Below are positions 55,516 to 64,000 of a stretch of DNA of 64,000 nt, piece by piece; the stretch's first letter is position 1; the number at the start of each line of letters is the position of its first letter. Source of the stretch: Rotaria sordida. Lineage: Eukaryota > Rotifera > Eurotatoria > Philodinida > Philodinidae. The DNA lies in the NCBI GenBank assembly GCA_905250125.1, contig CAJNOL010000402.1:66223-130222 (forward strand). The letters run 5' to 3'. Under the pieces are notes generated by a model. It saw only the letters and a list, made by a program, of their open reading frames with translations. It did not search any database and was not told the DNA's origin. The position numbers were made by a program, and so were the translations under genes.

Positions 55516-58455
55516 TTATAGAGTGGAATTCTCATTTGAATCGGATATATCACTCTTCATCACAGGATAACCGACAATAGCTAATGCATCTTGAATATCT
55601 TGGTTCAAAAATTTGTAGATTTTTGAGCGAAAGTCCAGAAGATGCGATACTAAACTGACGAGGGAACATCCCCAACTGTCCCCTCGCTTTTGGATCGAGT
55701 ATATGCCCAAATGATAGACCTCAGTGAGTTATTAAATACCCTACAAGGGTTTGGTTGTCCAGGCCTCCGGAGCAGAGATATACAGGGTTGAAAAAAATAT
55801 TATCCAAGGGCGGTAACGCTTTAATTTCAAATAGAAGATATGATGAGTTTTATACCAAATGAAAGCCCGTGAAAAATGGGGTTTATTGATGCTAAATAGT
55901 AAGGGTTATGTAAACTTTTCAATATCGAACTTAAGAAACTTTCAGAAATTTTATACATTTTTGGAGGTGGAAAAGGAAGGTGCGAGTAATTCAAAAATGG
56001 AGTAAAATGTTTTTCTTGAATATTTTTATATGGTTCGATAGAGCTCGTCGAGCTCTACAAAGTTGTATATATTAAAAAGTTTTTAACTCATTTTTTTGTG
56101 ACAAAAAACTGAAAAGACTATTTGGAAAATCTTAGAAAAACGTTAAAAAAACTGATATTTTTGATATGGAAGAAAAACACGATTTTTCAATAAAATTAGC
56201 TTTTTTTCATTATTTTTACTCCCTCAGGCGTTTGGAAATATACTCATTCGATGCAGCGTGAAAAACTGCACCGAATGAGTATACCCTCAAATATCGTACA
56301 TAAGAATACTAATGGAAAACAACTGAATTTATTGTAAAAAAAAGACCACTTTTTTCCCCTATAAAAACTGTAAAAAATGCGGGTTTTTTGGTACCTTCTT
56401 TAGACAGTTTTCCATGAATTTCAACCCAAGAATTCTGTTTAAAAACTTTTTAATATATACAACTTTGTAGAGCTCGACGAGCTCTATCGAACCATATAAA
56501 AATATTCAAGAAAAACATTTTACTCCATTTTTGAATTACTCGCACCTTCCTTTTCCACCTCCAAAAATGTATAAAATTTCTGAAAGTTTCTTAAGTTCGA
56601 TATTGAAAAGTTTACATAACCCTTACTATTTAGCATCAATAAACCCCATTTTTCACGGGCTTTCATTTGGTATAAAACTCATCATATCTTCTATTTGAAA
56701 TTAAAGCGTTACCGCCCTTGGATAATATTTTTTTCAACCCTGTATATCTCTGCTCCGGAGGCCTGGACAACCAAACCCTTGTAGGGTATTTAATAACTCA
56801 CTGAGGTCTATCATTTGGGCATATACTCGATCCAAAAGCGAGGGGACAGTTGGGGATGTTCACTCGTGAGCACTAATTCTTCTATAAATAATCGACGTTG
56901 ATATCTTTTATTCCGATTTCATTGTGGGTTTTTTGCCTTCCATACAATTAGAGCATTTATAGCGGTAATGTCTATCATCCCATAAAAAATACAAAGCGGT
57001 CACTGCTTTGTGCCTCTTTTTACCTACAAAAAATAACATACAGGAAAAAAAGAACCTCTTTTTACCGTATATTTATGACACATTTGATCAACAGAGTCGA
57101 CAGTCCCCTTTGTATTATTATAATCCATAATAATGATTGATTTTCCAGCTTTTACGTCCACCTGACTATCATGATGTTTCGAAGAAAGCAATACAACAGC
57201 TTTATTTGGTTTCGGCATAAATGAAACTAAGGTTAGACCATCTTTAAAACCAAAAAGAGAAGAACCAACTTCGCGATTTTTATTTGACTGAAATTCCATA
57301 GGGATTTTCGGCTTATTTTTTCGTAGTGTTCCTATAAGAGTGAAATTCTTCTTTTGAAGTTCTTTGGCTAATGAAACATTTGTAAAGAAACTATCAATTG
57401 TAACATTTCTGTTTGAACCATATAGTGGCTTAAGCAATTCTAAAACTACATTGGCACCTACGTGTTGTTGTCCTTCTTGATCCGGTTGTCGTCTAATGTA
57501 AGGAAAAGCATTAAATACATAATGTAATTCCACATCAACACATTACCAGATTTTTAAACCGTATTTATCAGGCTTTTTTGGAATAAATTGACGAAAAGGA
57601 CATTTTCCTCTGAAGCCTCATAATTGTTCATCAATGGTAACATATAATCCTGCTGTATAACGTGTTTTTAAATTATTTTCAAAATATGACTATATTTCAC
57701 GAAATGCTGCAAATTGATCTGTTTTTTTCTTTCTTCTCTTGTTGTTTTACCATCGAATCTTAAACAGGACATCATTTTTTCAAAACGACTTCTTGACATA
57801 GTGGCTTTGAATATTGGACACTCTAATGGACTTCTTCTCCATATGCATTTTTAGTTTGTCTTTGATTTTCCTAATAAACTAGCAAGTAATAAAAGGCCCA
57901 TAAAGACTTTTAGGTCCATCATTGTTATTTCTTCTGGTTTTTCATTAGAAGTGGTGTTCCGAGTATACTCCATATTGGAATAAATCAAAATTTTCTGTCT
58001 TATTTTTCCCGACATAAAACAAATAAATGCATCTTCAATGGATGAAATATCATCAGTAATTTTGGTAGGTCTAGCATTTTCAATCGTATCATTTGAAGAA
58101 TTTGTTTTTGTCGAATGCTGAGAGATTGAAGACCAGATCATCCCAAACCTGGAGCTATATAAACTTTTCTGTGTGGAATCGTCATCTAATTTAAGAGGAC
58201 GTTCATAAGGCGTGTCCGTGAAAAAAAAAAGAAAGATAGAGTCGGTCGAAAATAGACAGAGTTCGAATAAGAATAGAGAGAGAAACAAAAAAGTGCTTTT
58301 TATAGGAATGTCATTTGCGGCTGGCCCTTAGAATTTTCTAAATCAATTTCGTCATCATCTGCTGATGTTTGACTTTCACCATCTTCCATTTCGAAGCCAC
58401 TCTCTTGGTCAATAAAATAATCACTATTACTTTCATCTACAATAGAATTGCGCAT
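55516..58455 (-). pseudogene. piggyBac-type transposase (DDE_Tnp_1_7), broken and split by a foldback insertion
   Basis: ATG at 58455 opens an acidic N-terminus (MRNSIVDESNSDYFIDQESG). Core pieces follow: EEITMMDLKVFMGLLLLASL; GLYVTIDEQL, a TGA, then GFRGKCPFRQFIPKKPDKYG; TAA, then CVDVELHYVFNAFPYIRRQ; VTIDSFFTNVSLAKEL; TKGTVDSVDQMCHKYTVKR. The three catalytic aspartates of the family are all recognisable. A 42-nt intron (57065-57024) precedes PLCIFYGMIDITAINALIVW, which is flanked by two TGA codons where tryptophan is usual. The next codons, RRLFIEELV, run straight into a foldback element (56870-55655). Coding resumes on its far side with LVSHLLDFRSKIYKFL and ends at 55516. A TTAA with a piggyBac-like end (GGGGTCATTGTTGATCCC, read leftwards) lies at 59066-59069. 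The opposite end was not found. Confidence 0.82.
55655..56870. mobile_element. Foldback element, 432-bp near-identical arms, inside the piggyBac gene
   Basis: Arms 55655-56086 and 56439-56870 are inverted copies. They look identical over their length except for two or three bases at the tips (CTGACGAGG against CTCACGAGT on the same strand). The 352-bp centre has a smaller hairpin (TACTCATTCG...CGAATGAGTA, 56238-56283). ACTAA occurs directly outside both ends (55649-55653 and 56872-56876), a candidate target duplication. Removing the element with one copy of the duplication rejoins the piggyBac frame in phase. It has no coding capacity. Confidence 0.88.
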
Positions 58456-59250
58456 AATCGTTGTTATAATAATGGGGACACTTGAATACTAATGATATGA
58501 GAAAAAATATTTCAAATCTAGAAGTCACAAATAAATGAAGAAGCACTCGATAAACTGGCATTAGCTGAAGCAATAAGCTGGTAAGGACAGTTGGATATAA
58601 AAAAATAATCTCCTACATGCTTTTACGAGCTTTCAATATGATATTTTAACCTCATTACTCAAAAAATATAAAACCAGAAAGAAAGGGCCAGTTATACCGT
58701 TGATCTACAATGATGAACCATCTATTATGGTAATTGGATAGCTCAAAACCACTCAGAAAAATGTTTTTAATCGACTGGAAATATATATCCACTTATATTA
58801 GCGAATGACTCATCGGATTATATATTGTAAGTTTTATTTTTTCTCCTTTCTTGTGATATGTTTGTTGTATGCTGAAGACATGGTCTTGTATCAAAAAGTT
58901 GTAATGATATGGAAGCAAATGTATTTGTTTTTCGATTTAACAACATGGATCTATTCGTAATGGATGCCAGTTGCTTCTAAAAAGCGAGAAAATATAAAAT
59001 ATTTCTAGGATATTTTTCGATTTTTGAGCTGGGATCAACAATGACCCCGGCTGGTAGTAGTAGAGTTAACATTTACTATTTGATAAAAATATGATTTTCT
59101 TTTTATAGGATTCTTAGTATAATATTGATGTTGATCGAGAAGAAAATCCATTTGTCTAAATTAAAAACTATTTTGCATTTTGAGAAAATTATTTTTCTTT
59201 CAAAACAAAATATATATCTGACAATATTTATGTGATAGACTACTTATCCC
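58456..59250. other. piggyBac 5' non-coding part and spacer
   Basis: 58456-59065 is the non-coding leader of the piggyBac element up to its probable end at TTAA (59066-59069). 59070-59250 shows nothing. Confidence 0.4.
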
Positions 59251-60532
59251 TAGAGAATATACTGAGTTAAGGGTACCCGAAAAAGTACTCTGTTCCCAGT
59301 ATGTCACAGGAATTTTTTGGTACCAAAGCACTTGCAGGTACTTTCAAGTACCTAAGTGGTACTTTGGCAGGTACCCTGCTACAAAATGTATAGTAACTGG
59401 GTAGGTGAAGATGCTGATCAGATACTCAATTGGATACTATTGTATAGTATTTCTAGGTACCCTGCTACCAGAATTTCAGTATGTTCAGGATCGAATCAGA
59501 TCTTTCACTTTTTGCATTTTTTTCTCTCGAAGCGATTTATTACATTTTTTTCGATTTGATTATATTCACCACCTCAGGATAGTCCGATCTTAATCTACGA
59601 TCAAGATCGGCAAGCTCTCGACTAGAGACCAGCGGGGACACCCTGACCCCGGTCCCCGACCCCGACCCCGCCGGAGTCGGGGCTGAAAAAGAATTTTCGG
59701 GGTCGGGGTCGGGGACCCCAAAATTTAGGATATTCCCAGAAAAATATTTTTCGTTTTCTGTAATACAAACTTATCTATTTTCACAGTTAATTAAAGAGTA
59801 AGCAAACAAGCAAAGAAAAATAAAAGTATCTGATCATCAGAATTCAAAGTTTCACTAAGAAAAAAAAAGAAAAGCTTTTAACAAGAGAAAACACATTAAA
59901 GAAAAGTTACGGGAGAACCCATCTAACTGATAACAGCCGTTTGAGCTCATATTTTGCTCATAGTTAGGACTCATACTGTGGATAAAAATCGTAAAAGAAT
60001 TCGTTCGATTAGATCTTTTTCTCGAATTATAGTCATTTCAATGAATTTTTAGCCAATTATACAGCATTATGAGAAAAACTCCAACAAGGAATTTCCGCGC
60101 GAAAATTTAAACTGATATTGACCTGACCCTCTCTATTTCAAATACGCAATTGAAATACGTGACACAACATAATGTCATGCATATTAGATAGCACTTATTC
60201 ACGAGAAAAAAAAATCGGGGCTTTTCGGGGTCGGGACCGGGGAGAAATAAAAAATATTTTCGGGTTTCGGGGCGGGTTTCGGGGCTAAAAAGTTTGACCC
60301 CGCTGATCTCTACTCTCGACTAAGAAATAGTCAAGAAATAGTGAAAAAATAACCTAGAAAAAATTAGTATGAAAACAGATTAATTTCTTCTGTTTTCCTC
60401 AGTTGTTTATACGGAGTCGTGCGCGAAAAAGAAAACAGTGAATGAACAGTCGCTACGCAGATCGCAACAAATGTAGGGTACCCTGCTAAGGCTTTCTCAG
60501 TACATGGGTACCGTGAACTCAGTACTTTCTCT
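59251..60532. mobile_element. hAT-like non-autonomous element rich in GGTACC, with a nested element
   Basis: The ends TAGAGAATATACTGAGTT and, read inwards from the right, TAGAGAAAGTACTGAGTT are inverted repeats. Words with GGTACC and AGTACT recur near both ends. The interior is interrupted by the element at 59623-60312. No target duplication is visible. Confidence 0.6.
59623..60312. mobile_element. hAT-like MITE with G-rich ends and 8-bp target duplication
   Basis: 690 bp. Inverted tips TAGAGACCAGCGGGG and CCCCGCTGATCTCTA are flanked by a perfect 8-bp duplication CTCTCGAC (59615-59622 and 60313-60320). Inside each end are runs such as GGGGTCGGGGTCGGGG and their complement (59640-59720 and 60215-60300). 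These could fold as G-quadruplexes or as a long hairpin. There is no coding sequence. Confidence 0.88.
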
Positions 60533-60543
60533 AGGAGGCGATA

Positions 60544-61773
60544 CATTGGCGGCGGAGCGATTTCATTCTAGGGTAGGCTCAACTTTTTCCCAAGCCATAT
60601 CTATTCAAACTAGAAAAACTAGTTGAAGTCATCACAAAGTCGGTCATAATTCTAATATGTTAAATTACTTATGTTTCTGATGAATGGAAAATACCTCGCT
60701 CGATTTTCATCTGTTCGCATCGACTGAACCCCGATTTTTGAAGAGTTTAATCGATTTTTAAAGAAAGCAGCAGTAAAATCCATAAAATCTTATTTATCTT
60801 TGGTAACTTATTGTGAAATCGTTTGAAAAATGACTCAAACCACGTAAACATCGCTATGATCATAACGAGTTTTGAAGTTTTCTGTATTTTATTGGAGCCC
60901 TAATTTTATTTTTATTCACATGAATTCCAACGAGTTGAAAAATGTACCTCGTCACTTTTTTACAAGTGAATGTTATACGTTTTGTATTTCAATGGTAACT
61001 CTTTACAAATCGTATAACTAGCTTTCATATGTGACACTGTTTCGATAGAAGAGAAACTAAAAGAATAGATGAAAAAGCCTCTGAAAGAAAAAAAAAGTAG
61101 TCTGAAAAGAAATCAAAATATCTACCAGTAAAAGAACTTTCATTATGTTGGTTTTTGGAAGAAAATCAAACGAATACTTTATAAAGATTATGAGAGGATT
61201 TTGACGTTTAAATTACCACGTATCTATGGATAATTCTTATTTTTTGTCAGTATTATTTGAACTTCCAGATGAAATTTTAATAAAAGATCGACTTTAACCA
61301 ACACTATTCCAGTAATTATTTTCCGATATTTAAAGAACAATAGGTTCCGATTTTGTCTAACTGGTACCAGGATACTAAGTGGAAATTTGATTAGGATATC
61401 TTTAAAAAATTGCTTTAAGTAGAAGTTCTCAAGAATCAAGTCGGATCATATATCAACAATGAGAATTTGGATCTTAGTATAGATTAAAAGAAAACTCAAT
61501 ACATATCCTCTATAACTCGACTTTATCATTAGTGGAAATACGGCGTCACATTCTCTGATAACACATCTCCTGTTAGAACTGTCAGAAGAATATAAAAAAT
61601 AAACAACAACAAAGGAGTTTTGAATTTTATCGAGCCTATCCAAACCTTGATTCATTCTATTTTAAGCCTGCCCAGGCCTACCCGATTTTCATATTTGAGC
61701 CTACCCAAGCCTACCCTACTTCAATTTATGGTAGGCTCGTGCCTACCCAGGCCTCGTGGCTCCGCCGCCTATG
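60544..61773. mobile_element. hAT-like MITE with GGCGGCGGAGC ends
   Basis: The ends CATTGGCGGCGGAGC and GCTCCGCCGCCTATG are inverted. The flanking 8-mers AGGCGATA (60536-60543) and GGGCGATA (61774-61781) differ by one base and fit a hAT duplication. Near both ends lie copies of TAGGGTAGGCTC or GCCTACCCAGGCC (60575; 61660-61760). About 1 kb of AT-rich interior has no gene. Confidence 0.75.
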
Positions 61774-61781
61774 GGGCGATA

Positions 61782-64000
61782 TTTGTTAATAAAACGATGA
61801 AATAGATAATCATTTTCATATCGATATTAAAATCTTAATCGAAGTGCATTGAATAAAAATGTTATTAGAGTATGAATATATATAGACACTATGCAGTCAA
61901 CAAAAAGAAAAGATAAAGTCTTTTTTTTTGAATTTTTAATACCATTCTCTTCCATTTACCGCTCATTTAGAATCTAAAAATGGAACGAATTTGTCTTAGA
62001 ACTTTGTTTCTTGATAACTGAGCAAAAAATGATTTACCCTCAATAGATTCCGATAAAGAATATTATTTAAAACGAATTATTATTAAAAGATAGGTTTGAT
62101 AATTTTCTTGTTCAGATATTATCTTGGTAAACGTATTAAGGATTTCAATAAAAATGATGTCAGTAATAATTATATAAACGGTCGATATTCTCTTCGAATT
62201 AAATTTCAATGTAATTCTATAACGGTCTCCGCCCTCTTAGCAAATTCAATTTTTCAAAGAAATATCGAAGTTGAGTTTTTATCATACTAAGATATAGCGA
62301 CGCTTCCTCTTTCAGAATATCTATGGATTCGAGGAAAATGATCAGATTTTCAAAGACTTGTGACATCAAACTTTGAGTTTACCAGGATATTTTTTGAGAA
62401 ATTTTCGTGGTTTTTAAAGGTTTTTACTTTTGGAAAAACTATCTTGCCACTTGCATTAGCATTGAGTAGAACATTTTTATATTGGTGAGCACGTTAGCTG
62501 CCGTTAGCTACCTACATCTCATTACGTGCTTTAAAACGGTCGATTAAAATGAATTACTAAAATACCATTGTAATATAATTTCTTCTGGACTTGAATGAAA
62601 AAATCGAATTCTAATATATTTTTTTGCGTATTTCTCAAAATACGGTTTCCCGACTCAGGCAATACCCCCATATTTTCTTTTTTTTGTTTTTGTTTTAAAG
62701 GTCTTCATCATAGGTAACTTTTGTCCGAAGAGATTTTTTATAGTTTGTTCCTGGTCTGAGAAAAATGGCATTTACTGTCGTTGGACCACCATTTTTTTAT
62801 GCTGATTTTTCGACTTGATCACCAAAAATACTCATAAAACATGAATGAGAATGAGTTTCTAAATTCTGGTTGGACACAAGTTGTGCACTGACATTAGCTT
62901 TTATTTGAAATCATCCCGAGCTCAATAGCCAATCTCGTGAGAAAGTAATGTCGATTCTAAAAATCCGTCGTAAATCAGCTGAAACTCCGGCCTAGTACAA
63001 TTTATAGGGCTGAAATTTTTACCAGAGGCATATCTCACTAGGATAAGTCATCTCTAAAAGTTTCAGCTCAACTGTACGATCCCAAGTGGAAAATCGTTTC
63101 TGAGCAACGGGAAAGGGGGCCTTAATTCATTCGTTTGTTTATTTTTCATAATGTAACATATATGACAAAAAAAAAACAACTTATACTTTAATTTCTACTG
63201 AGAAATTTTTTTCTTCAATACTTCTTACTTCTATAAATTATCTTTCATATAAATCCACTATAGAAGATCCAAAGACGAGAAGAAAAAAGCATTGATATTA
63301 GAATCTGAGAAGATTCTTCTCCTTTATTTTTCTGTCAAATATGAAAATAAAAACAAAAGTAGCGTAACGACTGAAACTGGTACATCTATATAGAGAAATG
63401 TAGATTGTTGTATATCTGGCCACCCACTCAACCTCTTTTTCCTCTTATTTTATCAAAAAATTAAGTATGGAGAAAAAAGCTTAGCACAGATAACCTTTTT
63501 CAGCAATAGTAAGTTAGTGTATGATGTTGAACATAGATTCTTTTTTGCTTTGCTTTTTCGCATCGAGAAAGTTATAGAACTATGAAAATACTGCATGCAA
63601 TTACTTTAAAAAGGAAAAAACCTAAAAGGGAACTATGTTACAAGAAGATAGGCAAATGCAGTCAAAGGTAATGAAAAGTAATTAATTGACCTTCAATTAA
63701 CTTTCGAAACATTCAATCAGGGAAGTAAAGATAAAACAAACTCTGATAGATTGTGTGACATCCCTAATTAAATTACAATATCGCGTCACATATATTCTTT
63801 TAATTAAAGTTACGCTAATTATATTTCTATTGGCGGATCGATTTTGCGTTGTAGAATTGTTTCATTTTCTTTTCATTTGAACTTCTTCATTTTGTTGAAT
63901 TGCGACGAATAATTGTATGCATTTGATGACATGATTATTACACACTAACTTTGAAAAAAAAGAATTTACAATATTGACGTATAAGTGTATCGAATTGTTG
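61782..64000. other. No supported gene
   Basis: AT-rich. Only short open frames without domains or splice support, and no repeats I could define. Confidence 0.4.

Noticed and set aside
1..64000. CRISPR arrays, operons, riboswitches, rRNA genes
   Set aside because: None seen. The interspersed repeats are transposon ends, tandem satellites or telomeric runs, without spacer-repeat regularity.

Overview
The window is almost certainly nuclear DNA of a bdelloid rotifer (genus not determinable), from an AT-rich, transposon-loaded, probably subtelomeric region. The evidence is endonuclease-lacking Penelope-like (Athena-type) retroelements in tandem with hammerhead-ribozyme motifs and short C-strand telomeric runs (CCCACA, the complement of the bdelloid TGTGGG repeat), introns of about 55-70 nt in the ordinary genes, and a relic of a plant-like DYW-type PPR gene of the kind reported from bdelloids. 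The first 1,159 bases are different: GC-richer, one uninterrupted bacterial reading frame (Bacteroidetes DUF5686 type), joined to the rest only through a 100-N gap, so most likely contamination or a misjoin.

Layout. 1-1159: bacterial fragment; 1160-1259: gap. 2752-13570 (+): the 3' part of a leucine-rich-repeat (NLRC3/ribonuclease-inhibitor-like) gene in which each 84-bp exon is exactly one 28-residue repeat. The exons are separated by introns of 4.0, 3.4, 2.6 and 0.37 kb, three of which are mutually homologous; a hAT-type MITE and a mariner-type MITE sit in them. 14020-16202: an orphan copy of the same intron, expanded by a degenerate tandem repeat. 16928-17642 (-): DYW PPR pseudogene. 18348-21573: a Tc1/mariner-superfamily transposon with about 400-bp terminal inverted repeats and a five-exon transposase whose second D and E lie about 83 residues apart.

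21976-31386 (+): three head-to-tail Athena-type units. At 25.4 and 28.3 kb a hammerhead motif, a few dozen bases and a CCCACA run mark the junction where one unit's 3' end meets the next, 5'-truncated unit. This is the signature of repeated reverse transcription onto an open chromosome end, implying that the end lay to the left. Two of the RT frames have lost catalytic aspartates; one is otherwise a long open frame. 32568-35095: a non-coding element with AACGCGTT arrays at both ends around a near-perfect hairpin. 36434-37680: decayed Athena fragment.

37796-38960 (-): the only gene that looks complete and functional, a secreted chymotrypsin-fold serine protease with four exons and an upstream TATA box. 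41.2-43.0 and 47.2-49.6 kb: two decayed paralogous copies of an unrecognised gene, flanking a DD37E mariner (45117-47032) with clean TIRs and one stop codon in its transposase. 50985-55450: inverted arms enclosing a nearly full-length RTE-clade LINE. 55516-59065 (-): a piggyBac transposon whose C-terminal coding part is split by a 1.2-kb perfect-armed foldback element. 59251-61773: a cluster of non-autonomous hAT-like elements, one nested in another. The remaining kilobases show no gene I can support.

The genes do not form a pathway. The window reads as a landing zone: telomere-attaching retroelements on the left half, nested DNA transposons throughout, and a few host genes or their remains between them.
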